Source of the DNA: Neonectria sp. B-13
Taxonomy: Eukaryota; Ascomycota; Sordariomycetes; Hypocreales; Nectriaceae
Length of the DNA: 64,000 bases
Direction: 5' to 3'
Assembly (NCBI GenBank): GCA_002682825.1
Contig: NOKP01000002.1
Span: 5,066,309-5,130,308, forward strand
Each line of letters begins with the position of its first letter. Within the stretch, counting starts at the first letter, position 1. Below the pieces are notes generated by a model. That model searched no databases, was not told the DNA's origin, and worked only from the letters and a program-made list of their open reading frames with translations. Below are positions 11,792 through 21,600 of the stretch, piece after piece. The position numbers and the translations under genes are program-made.

Positions 11792-12829
11792 TCACGTCGT
11801 GATCATGCCGAGTCCGTACCGCGGGTCGGGCTGCCTCAGCACTCGATCAACTTCAGCGGGGTTAAAGACGTGCTCGAAGATGTGTCGGTCAGTCAGGGCG
11901 GAGCCATGGCTTCGGGAGGAGGATGACCCTGACGAGCTGGAGGAGCCTGCCCGGGATTTCCCCTTGGAGCCATGCTCCTTCTTGGCGATTTCGTCAAGGA
12001 TATGGCGGGTCGTGCTCTGCAGAGGGTCTTCAAAGACGAAGACGACGTATGAGAACTGGCCGCGCAGGTCGGGGTCGAACAAGAAGACGTCGCGCCAGAG
12101 TTCGGCCAGCTCTTGGGGTGGGTTCCGGTAGCCGTTACCCAGGCCAAAGTCGCCAATGATGACTCGGTCGTATCCATTGTACAGGCAGATGCGGAGGGCA
12201 CCACGGAGCTTATCTCGCGTCATCTCGCGCTCTTCGGCAAAGGAATACTTGAGACCGCTGTCCTTGAGCTTCGGCCAACGGGTTGGTGGCACTGACACGA
12301 CCGGCAGATCAAACCAGCTGTCCAGCCTATCGTAGCGGTCGTGGGGCCCTCGACAGACGACGACCGAATCGGATAGGATCCCGCCCTGTGAAGGGATTGG
12401 GTAATTGTTGGGTTCCGGGGAGTTTGGCCAAGGGCTGTTGAGGGTTGCCGAGAGGTTGCTTCGCCGACAGAGCTTCTCTTCGTATCCCACGCACCCGGTC
12501 TCCCAGTCTCCTCCGGGCCGTCTCTCGTTTGCGGCGCAGATGAAGGGAATCCGGACCCGGGCACCGCCGGCGGCCTCGCTGGTCTGAGTATCCATCGCCG
12601 CATAGGCCAGTGCTTTCATGACGGGGTCCCCCACCTCGATTAGAAAGGCAGGGGGGTGGGTGGTGGGCTTCTGGCGCTGGATGGCAAGCTGTAAGATGGG
12701 TTGTCGGTAAAGGTAGGAGTAGGGAGGGAACATGTCGCCGTAGTTCTTCTTGACGAGAGGGATGAAGTTTCTCTTGGTGTCGGCCGCAACTTCTGACGGC
12801 CGCACCCGGCTCGATCTAGACGGAGCCAT
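11792..12829 (-). CDS. Microbial-type poly(ADP-ribose) glycohydrolase-like macrodomain protein
   Basis: This is a single-exon gene of 345 residues. It carries the microbial-type PARG signature (the TIGR02452/DUF2263 family). An ICAANERRPGGDWETG block (about residues 97-112) contains the GG loop and is followed by GYEEKLCRRSNL with adjacent glutamates E117/E118. Downstream, DRVIIGDFGLGNGYRNPPQELAELWRDVF (about 221-249) matches the second phosphate-binding loop of the macrodomain, and YVVFVFED a core strand. Such enzymes hydrolyse ADP-ribose polymers or remove ADP-ribose from proteins. The GG and EE residues are seen directly; activity is inferred. The usual third Gly of the GGG loop is Asp here. 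A Ser-rich, Lys-containing insert (about 287-308) separates the fold from the C-terminus. No targeting signal is evident. A TATA-like site lies about 260 bp upstream. The gene converges on SEC24. Confidence 0.75.
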   Translation of the reverse strand: MAPSRSSRVRPSEVAADTKRNFIPLVKKNYGDMFPPYSYLYRQPILQLAIQRQKPTTHPPAFLIEVGDPVMKALAYAAMDTQTSEAAGGARVRIPFICAANERRPGGDWETGCVGYEEKLCRRSNLSATLNSPWPNSPEPNNYPIPSQGGILSDSVVVCRGPHDRYDRLDSWFDLPVVSVPPTRWPKLKDSGLKYSFAEEREMTRDKLRGALRICLYNGYDRVIIGDFGLGNGYRNPPQELAELWRDVFLFDPDLRGQFSYVVFVFEDPLQSTTRHILDEIAKKEHGSKGKSRAGSSSSSGSSSSRSHGSALTDRHIFEHVFNPAEVDRVLRQPDPRYGLGMITT

Positions 12830-13089
12830 GGCAGCGATTGCGCTGGTGGTGTGTTGCCGGGGTGTGGAGGTATGTCGTCACCAGAGGCAGAGCCGCAGTT
12901 ATGGCCAGCGAGAAGATGATGGTGTAAGAGGATAAGAGTATAAGGCGGCAGGGATGTAGTGAGAAGAGAATGTGGGAAGCAGGGAGTGGGCAGCTTCAGC
13001 TTCAGCTTCGGGGAACGAACTCTCCAGATGGAAGTAGGGTGAGGATGGGAGGAGATGGCTGCATTGCTCCACGCCGAAGGCGGCGAGGT

Positions 13090-13099
13090 TCTTATATGC
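13090..13099 (-). promoter_or_regulatory. Candidate TATA element of the PARG-like gene
   Basis: On the minus strand this reads GCATATAAGA, about 265 bp upstream of the start codon at 12829. The call rests on motif and position only. Confidence 0.35.
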
Positions 13100-13467
13100 A
13101 CATCGGCTGTGATTCTGCAAAAGCAACAATGTCAAGGCCTTTGTCACCGAAGGGCTTCCAGGGCCTCAGAGCCTCGCTCACATGGACAAGGACTGACTTG
13201 CTGCCCCCCGGGGCAAGCGAGAGGGGAAAGGATGTCGACTGGCTGTGCGACCCAATATGTCCAAGATCTGAACCACTTGTTTAGGACAGGCTCGGTCAGA
13301 GGCGAGAAGATAGGCCAAGCAACGGGGAGAGAGAAGAAAGCATGCCGGCTTTTATGGGTACGGCCAAGCCCATGTGCTTAGTTTGGGGAGTTGGGGAGGC
13401 AGTTTTGGGGGGGACGTGTCGCTTGTCGACGCAGCCCGACGCCCACATGGCGGCACACACCTGGAAT

Positions 13468-13567
13468 GGGGGAGAGGAGAGGAGAGGAGAGGAGAGAAGA
13501 GGAGAGGAGAGGAGGAGGGCCAGGCGAGGCGAAGCGAGACAAGACAAGACAGGACAAGACAAAGGCA
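13468..13567. repeat. Purine-rich (GGAGA)n / (GACAA)n low-complexity tract
   Basis: About 100 bp is almost entirely A and G on the plus strand. GAGGA/GGAGA units grade into GACAA units with a few cytosines. The tract is a candidate for triplex (H-DNA) formation and is likely length-variable. It lies about 640 bp upstream of the PARG-like start codon. Confidence 0.85.
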
Positions 13568-14447
13568 GGGTTGGAAATGGAGAGCGACGGAGGTGGAGCC
13601 TGGAGACGGCGAACAAGGGCTTTGTCTGGACTGCATCTTGTCCTGCGTCCCCGGAAAGACGCCAAAGCACGCTGGCACCTTGCGAGGCGCTCCGGTATCC
13701 AAGTTGACGGGACCGGGGTGGGCTACACTACACTGGGCGTCAAACTGTCGGGAACCGTGGAGCTGCTGCAAGATCTCATCTCACGGCGACACGGGCGGGC
13801 GCCGCCATCGAGGACAGAGCTAGCGGAACGATCGTGGTTGGGCGGGCTTGACGACGGTGAACAGGGGCAGGGGAGTCGCAGGACACGGTCCTGTTCGTCG
13901 GAGCCGTGAGACAATGCTGGCCGGGACATTGTTGCGAAATCTAGATCTGTACAACCCCGTCATCTCGCCTGGTCGAAGCTTGTGTCGAGTCGAGATCATG
14001 GGGATGGAGATGTGAGATGCGGCGGTCGAGTGTGTGTGGGCCCCACGATGCGTCCCGCGGTATCGACTCGGGAACCAGTCAGGTCGGGAGGAACAGTGAG
14101 GTCACGCATACTGTGTTTTGCAATCAGCACCTAGCCGAGTACTTTTTCTTTCCTCTTTTCCCGAGCAGAGAGGCTCGATGCGGAGAGACGACGGCGAGGG
14201 CAGTCATCAAGTGGGCCACCTCACACCTCAAGCCAAAAGGCTTGAGACAAGGGCTGAGGACCCAGTTACGACGCTGTTTGCGAGACAAGGAGGGCAGCAT
14301 TGCGATGCGGTGTGGCTTTCTTCCTTTTTCTTTTTCGCTGCCTCGCGGGACTTGTCGTGTCGGTGTGTTTTGGGATCTGCTGTGCGAGAGTGAGCCAGAG
14401 CTGCGCGTCTCGGGAGAAGCACGGTGATGAAGTCATGGTTGGATACG

Positions 14448-14514
14448 GTGACGATGACGATGATGGTGATGATGAAGCTGAATCTGAATCTGAATCTGAA
14501 TCTGATGCTGATGG
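14448..14514. repeat. GAT and TCTGAA microsatellite
   Basis: An imperfect GATGAC/GAT run is followed by four to five copies of the hexamer TCTGAA. It lies in non-coding DNA about 750 bp upstream of the mt AsnRS gene. Confidence 0.85.
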
Positions 14515-15259
14515 TGGGAAACCCCAAGTGAGTCCAGCCATCAATGTGCTGGCGTCGGGTTGGTGTTGACTTGTCCCTAATTCATTCTGATGCTTGTGAA
14601 GTTGAATGATACCCATTCATGCCAATGAGTTTCGTCGTTGAATCCAAACTCAGCTAGCCTGGATCTCGTCCATCGCTACTCTACTTCAAACAAAGCTACC
14701 TCTATTAAGCTTACGCACAGGCACCATGCACCCATGCCCTTATTAACCCATGAATGGCCGATCATCGAGGCCTAAATTAACCTGGAGCTTAGGCGCGCCC
14801 AACAACCGCCCACGCTTGCAGAGCCTAAGTTACAGAGGTCGTAGGCGCTGCTGAGGCCTATCACTCCAGCGCTCCCAGCGACTCGGACCCCCCGCTGCAG
14901 TGCTCTCCATCGCATCGGTGCTGTGCGGCGTAACGGTTTTTCCAGCTTCCTGCACCTTAACTCAACCTACCGCCTGCCAAACCCGCCAGAGCTCCGACTA
15001 CGAATCCTGCCCCGCCAATCGCAGCTTCGGCATCGCGGCTCTGAACCAGAAAAATATCCTCATCTTCGTCCCTTGCAGTGAGGCTCCACGACCTCGCTGC
15101 TCACCGTTAAACTAGAGCCCGGCTTTTCTAGTTCTCGCACATCCACAGCACAGCTGGTTCTCCAATCGTACCCTGTCCCAGGAGCCGGAAGCTAGTCCCC
15201 CACTCGCCGCTCCCTCGCCGGCCTATCTCAACCGCCATCACATCCCATCACCACACGCC

Positions 15260-17086
15260 ATGCGCCCCCTGTGCGCCGCCAGGCTTTCCAGGGCGGCCCG
15301 CGCCTGGAACCAGCGGAGGGCTTACTCCGTGCGAGTCCCTGGCGAGTTGCAGCCCAACATCAAGACAGTTGCCGACCTCAAAGCCTGGCGACCCGCGGCC
15401 CAAGTTCCTGATGTCGAGGTCTGCGGATGGGTGAGATCGGTGCGCAAGAGCTCAGGTGTGCGTTTCATCGACATCACCGATGGGTCCTCAATGAGGCCTG
15501 TTCAAGTCGTCGTCGACAAGAGTTTAGCTACAGAGTATGTGGATTTTATTTTCAACTTATCCTTCTATCCCAATGTTGAATCCCATATACTGACGGCCGA
15601 GTCAGTATGCGCCCAGGTGCGGCGGTTCGTCTAAGGGGAACTTGGGTAGATGAGAGCAAGAAGCAGCCTGGAGAAACTGAAGCCAGCTCACAAGATGGAT
15701 CTGCGGGTTCCAATGGGCCAGCAAGCAAGGCCAATGCTACGGAAGCCCCGGCTACCCCTGAAGACTCATCATCAACCACAAGCACGACCACCAATGCTTC
15801 AAAGGCGACTACCACCCCTGAACTTCAAGTCACTGAGGTCGAAATTCTAGGTCCATCCGATCCTCAGGTACGTCCATGACCGTCAATGGTTTATCCCCCC
15901 AATACTTGCAATGCCTCTTCGTCTAACACGCAGCCTCCAGTCTTACCCTATCCAGAACAAATATCAAACTCCCGAAAGCTTACGCACAATTTCTCACCTC
16001 CGTCCACGCACTCCCCTTAACTCTACCCTCCTGCGATTTCGTTCCGACACCACCGCCCTACTCACCCAATTCTTCTTCCGTGAAAAGTTCCAGCAGACGC
16101 ATCCACCCATCATCACCTCCTCCGACTGCGAAGGCGCCGGCGAGGCCTTTGCCGTCAAGGCCAATGGCCCCACCGAGTTCTTCCGCGATCCCAAGTACCT
16201 CACAGTCTCGTCCCAGCTTCACCTTGAGGCTCTCGCTCAGGCCCTTGGCAACGTCTGGACTCTGTCGCCGACGTTCCGTGCCGAGCAGAGCGATACCTCA
16301 AGGCATCTGAGCGAGTTTTACATGCTCGAGGCCGAGATGAGCTTCGCCGAGGACATGGATGAAGTTATGGATCTGGCGCAGCGCATGTTGAACTCGCTCA
16401 CTCGCGGCCTCAAGGAGCTCAACGCCGCAACTGAGCTTGAAAATAACCGTGTCGACTCCAAGGATCCGGCTGAGCGCCTAGCCTACGAGGACCTGGTTGA
16501 CCAAACTCAACTGGACCGCCGGTGGCGAGGCATGCTCACCTCCAAGAAATGGCCCCGTCTTACTTACAGCGAGGCCATCGATATCCTCAAGCCCGTCGCG
16601 GACCGCTTTGAACACAAGCCCACCTGGGGTTCCGGCCTCCAATCGGAGCACGAAAGATACCTAGCTGAGTTGGTCGGCTACGATCCAGAGGCCGACGCCT
16701 ACGTCCCCGTCTTCATCACCCAGTATCCACGCGAGATCAAGGCCTTTTACATGCGCCAGTCAGCCACCTCGCCCGTCGAAGGGCCAACGGTTGACTGCTT
16801 CGACCTCCTTGTGCCGAACCTCGGCGAGCTCGCGGGCGGTTCCATGCGCGAACATCGTCTCCCGCAGCTAGAGGAAAACATGCGCGCCCTCGGCCTCGAG
16901 GTACCCAGCAAACGCTCGGCCAAGGGCAAGGAGCTGGCCTGGTACCTTGATCTGCGCCGCTGGGGATGTCCTCCTCATGGCGGCTTTGGCCTGGGCTTTG
17001 ATCGTCTCCTAAGCTACTTGACCGGAGTGCCCAATGTCCGCGACGTCGTGCCCTTTCCGCGCCACTACGAGCGGTGCGACTGCTAA
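15260..17086 (+). CDS. SLM5: Mitochondrial asparaginyl-tRNA synthetase
   Basis: This class IIb enzyme charges mitochondrial tRNA-Asn. Exons are 15260-15534, 15606-15867 and 15941-17086, giving 560 residues. The N-terminus MRPLCAARLSRAARAWNQRR is basic and lacks acidic residues, like a mitochondrial presequence. An OB-fold anticodon-binding domain (VEVCGWVRSVRKSSGVRFIDITDGS) is followed by the class II catalytic core. Motif 2 is FRAEQSDTSRHLSEFYMLEAEM (291-312). Motif 3 is HGGFGLGFDRLLSYLTG (from 525), and the protein ends NVRDVVPFPRHYERCDC. The Asn-type SRHL/GGF signatures distinguish it from AspRS. Exon 2 encodes a roughly 60-residue Ser/Thr/Ala/Glu-rich insertion (about 106-165) inside the OB fold, absent from compact family members. 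Donors GTATGT and GTACGT and a TACTGAC branch point support the introns. Confidence 0.94.
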
Positions 17087-18112
17087 ACGCGATGAGGATA
17101 CCCATCTCCATTCTTCCCCGTATTTTGACGTCACGAGATGGCTCTCTACCAGCCACCCAATCCCCTCTCCTCTTTCGCAACTCGTTCTCGTTAACGCCTG
17201 CCTACCTCGGACGTCGTATCAACCTCTCTCTCCTCCGTCCATCCGGCCACGGCGATGGCGAACCCGCTTCGGCGAGCGATCTCAGACCCGTGTCTCTGCA
17301 CGGTGGTACGTCACACACATCGAGCCGAGCGATGCCTGTGCATCCCGACGAACGCAGTCAGGAGGCCCTTTCCCCCCGAGTTTGCGGAACAGGCAGCGTG
17401 CAGGGTCGGCCATGCTGTGTTACATGACATGGAGCAAGGCCTTGAACACGGCTTTAGAAAGGGAGATGGTCTCTTCGTCGATACGGCGAGAATGTTTCTT
17501 CGGCTCGGCAGCGTGCTTGAGAGTTTGGGTGATTTCAGTTTCCCGATGTGTGTTCGCGGCGGAGAAACGCACCGGATCTTCCGCTGGAGGACGAGACCTG
17601 CCCTGGGCTTGATGGGAACGCGATGTCCAGGAGGAGATCAGCTCGAATGTTCGTTTAATGTATACCACCAGCCAACCCGTTTCACGATGAGAACAATGTT
17701 GTACCACGATGACTGCTATGCAGTATTTATTCTGTATTATACATAGATACCACCAAACCAATAGACTACGGGGATACTGCTGATCCAAGCCCTGAAGTTC
17801 TGAATACTTCTACTATACTGCATGGACTTATATCCTACAGCAATCACAGACTGTCCACTCTCAACACTAAGCACTTGACAACAATAGATAACACTCTAAG
17901 TGAGTGAGTACATCTAATCTGGTCACGAGCCTACCCTGGAGCAGCTGGGGGATCCATTCTCAGACAAAAGACGGAGGTGAAGCGGCAATACGGCAACGGG
18001 GCAAATAGGAACGGATACAGCGTGCCGTACGAGACGAACTAATACGTCGGTAACTGGTCCGTAACTGTAAGGACGGCAGGTGGGCACAGCCTTCCCGGAA
18101 GGGGCAGCTAAG

Positions 18113-18124
18113 TTAGGGTTAGGG
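18113..18124 (+). repeat. Two-copy TTAGGG interstitial telomere-like motif
   Basis: Two perfect tandem copies of the fungal telomere hexamer TTAGGG are followed by degenerate G-rich sequence. Two copies is too short to call a former telomere. Confidence 0.6.
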
Positions 18125-18592
18125 AGTGAGATAGGGTCCGTCTATCCCTGGAGCATGGTAAGGAGATCTGGATAAATCGGCAAGGCGATGGCGTGGTGTG
18201 CCGGGCAGACGGCTACAAAGGGACGGTGATCATGTCCCAACGTCGCACAGGATTCGTCAGCTTTCTTCCCCCCGGCGAGCGAGAGAGGCACCTTGATAAT
18301 CAAGGCCCAAGATTGCTCGAGTAATCAACCCACGAGACGCCTGAATAATCAACTTCCTCAGTCAGTAATTCAAAGGGTGACTGGCCGGAAAGTGCGGTGT
18401 ACTTGGACCTCCGACCAGGCCGTTTCAGCAGTTGGTGGGCGGGATAAGCATATCTGACCATCTGGCGGGCGATGCCATCATCTTGCGGCGTAATTGAGCG
18501 AAATGCTGGTGCCGACGCAGCCGTCCGGGGGGGGGGGACGTATACCAAGGGGTGGGTTCCCATTAGGGGGTGTGCTGTATTCGTAATCTAGA

Positions 18593-18648
18593 AGCCGGAA
18601 CTGAGCCTGGAACTGGAAACTTGAGACTGGAGACTGGAAACTGGAATC
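18593..18648 (+). repeat. Imperfect CTGGAAACT tandem repeat
   Basis: About five degenerate copies of a roughly 7-10 bp unit (ACTGGA / CTGGAAACT / GAGACTGGA) lie next to each other in non-coding DNA. Confidence 0.6.
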
Positions 18649-21600
18649 CTCAAACGGTCATTTTATTTCCGGGCCTCTTGCTCCGTGTGTTCCCCAGGAG
18701 CCGGAGCTTCGAGAAGCCTTTGCCCGTGCCAAGGACCGGCCGGCGATGCCCATCTCCGGCCATACTAGATGCATCACAGTCCAACAGTTACAGCTTCGAA
18801 CGCTGTTTTGTTTTTAAGACATGCAATGCACTTGGTTATTTTGTGTACTTTTGTTTGCTGCGAATTAACCAAACTCGCTCAGCCCTGGACTGGCTGACAT
18901 CAGCCCCCCAAGGAGCTGGGGCGTCCAATTTGGGACTGTTGCTATTCCGACTTTGCCGGCACCAACGCGTCAGCTTGGCACCGGGGGGAGGGGGTGGGCG
19001 TTCTCGTGGTCACTGTTTTTCTTCTGCTCTTACTATGTAGGAGGCAACCCGCAACAGAAGAACTCGGTGACGACACCCCCCTCCCTTTCCCCCTCCTGCG
19101 AATTAAGCTTAAGCCAGATGTCGGGATCAGGGCCCTCGCGACGATGTCCAGGTCACGAATAAGTCAGCAGGCTATCTGGGGAGGGAGGGACCGAGAAAGG
19201 GATACTCGGCACAGCAGCGGCCGCTCGGTGGGAAATTACTGCGCGCCTCGAGGACGGAACAGGCGATCGCGGATCCTTCGTCCCCCAAAGGCTTTTTAGG
19301 TATGTTGCTGCGAGGAGCATGGTACATGACATGTGCAAAAACAAACCAAAAGGCCAAGAAGGCCAAGGCATTCAATGACTTGTCCACGCCCGGTGCTTGG
19401 TGTCTATCTACCTTGGGTATCATCACAGGGCCCTTCGTAATGACAAGAGCCAAGGCGCCAAGCGTGGGAAAGTGACGGCTTGGCACCCGGCGTTAGATCT
19501 GCACCCAACTCGCGCATTCGCGTTCCAAACCCGCAAATGGTAAAAGAGGCGACAGACGTTCCCAGGCTTCCAAGGATTTGCGGTGCCGACTTATCCATGC
19601 GGGCCCCTCCCACCACGGCCACTCCACGCAAGTCCGCGGGAGGGGGCCCAGTCCGGGAAATGGGGCGCGCATTCCGTTAGATAATAGGGTCGAGCAACCC
19701 CCGGCTCCTTTATGAGAGCTGGGTCTCTTTGGATCGGCGGACCCTCTTATGTGTGGGTTTGCGGGTGCTGTCTTCTCGCTCAACCATGACAAATGGGCTC
19801 CAGAAGGGCTTCCTTGGCCCATCCATGTTGGCCCCATGGATTAAGCATGATCCATTCCTGACCATCCGAGTAGGTAAGCGTAAGCCACAAAAAAACGCCC
19901 TTGTTGTGGCCTGAGAGTCGAGTCGAGCCACCCATGCTGCTCCATTCGCTGCATTCAGCCTCAATTCAGTCAACCCTCGTCGGTGAGAGGAACAAGCAGC
20001 TAGAGCTGAGAGGGAAACGCCCCCCAAGCTCGCCTACGCCACCCTCGCTTGGTGACATAAGCCTGTGGACGAACGCACAACACAACAAGCCTTTTTTCCC
20101 TTGTTGTGAGTCGTATAACGCCGATAGCGCCGCAAACGCACACCTGACGAAAGGACCAGTCCAGACTGGACGAGCCAAGCCCTAGGCCAACTTGGCGTCG
20201 CAGGGATTGATTAGAGTTGCAGGCGCCTGGCCCTTTTGGTCGCATGCCATGAGCCGCTAATGCATGGAAGCGACACCACTGACCACCGCCTATTTTCCTC
20301 CCCTGCCCCGGGCGCTCTTTTCGTATCTTGGGTTCAATCTTTCGGTTGGAAAAAAGCGAAAGCCCACCGACCTGCCATAGTAGGTTTCCTCATATTGACG
20401 GGGCGTCGATGTCATCATACGAGGCCGAGACGGGGCGGGAACGAGGCGCCCGAGAGGTTCGTTCGTGTAGTGCCGGTGTCCCGTCGGTGGATGCTCTCGG
20501 TGACTCCTAGTCTTGGCGCCTCAGGAAGGGCCTCTGTAGGCAGACAGATTCACACGAGGGTTATACGTCTTGGCTGGGCTGAATAACGTTGGCTTAGTTT
20601 GGCGTATATTGCGACCGTGATAACCTTGCCGTGAAGCATGAATTAGTGGCTGGGGTCCTGTCACTCAGTATGAGTTATTTGGGTTCAGAGGCCACACGGT
20701 TTTGTATGTGTTTTGTTGGGGAAGCCACATGACCATGAAAGCCAAGCCGAAGCATGCCAAAGTCATTGAAGACCAAGCCACACAATTCATTACACCTTTC
20801 CGATGCATACGGTCAAAATAAAACGCCAAAGTGTAAATGCTCGCTCCACAATACCTGTCATTTTGCATTATCTCTCGATAATGGCACAGCTCGTCGAGTT
20901 GTGTAGGGTAGTTTCAGTGCAAACGATGCCTTTGAACTTCCGTAAGTCGAACGTTTCAGGGCAGCTTTACGTGGGCTAGTCCTAACCCGCTGATCTTCGC
21001 GAGCCACAGCTGTCAATTTTAAGCATCCAGCTTGGCGCTGCATCCACCACAACACAACCTAGCCGTCGATGACTCTCGATGATACCTTGGCAAAAAAATC
21101 GACATTCTTCCTGTGACTGCCCACTACCAATGGCTGAGTCAACTTTTCAACAGCGGGCCCAGACCTGTGCGTTGCAACCTCTGGATGAAGATTGGTTAGA
21201 CGCGCACGGGCCCCTTTTCTTTTGCTGTTTGTTGGTGTCGGGTAAGACCTTATGGCGGATAAGCATGCAGCCACCGAGTGCCAAGCTTTGCTCGGGCTGC
21301 ACGGTAAAATGCGCAGAAAAGTTTCGCTCTGGGCCGTGGGCAATAAAGTTTGGCGCCAGCGTGGTCATGGCATTGGAAGACTTCGGACAGATCGGCACGC
21401 AAAAAACCCCGTCGAGGTTGGGCCGGGTGCTTGATCAGGAAGTACAGCAGTTAGTGTTAGTTACCGGTACAACAAGGAAGAAGGGTACGTCGGCAGGGTT
21501 CGAGGCGTGGCAGGCAAGGCAGGTTCGGCCTCACGATTGAAGCCAGATGCCGACATATCCAGCCGCTCTACCCACGGTACCTAGGGTCCCAGGCGGCCTG

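Larger units (their letters stand above)
12830..15259. other. Divergent PARG-like/mt AsnRS intergenic region
   Basis: About 2.4 kb lies between divergent genes. It contains a long purine-only tract (13468-13567) and a (GAT)n/(TCTGAA)n imperfect repeat (about 14448-14514). Open frames here come from these repeats and from high GC content; none resembles a protein family. The last 150 bp before 15260 are C/T-rich, as expected for a fungal transcription start region. Confidence 0.6.

Noticed and set aside
20588..20700. tRNA-like A-box and B-box words (TGGCTTAGTTTGG ... GGGTTCAGAGG)
   Set aside because: The spacing is about 90-100 bp, the B-box lacks the conserved CGANTCC core, and no cloverleaf stem can be drawn.
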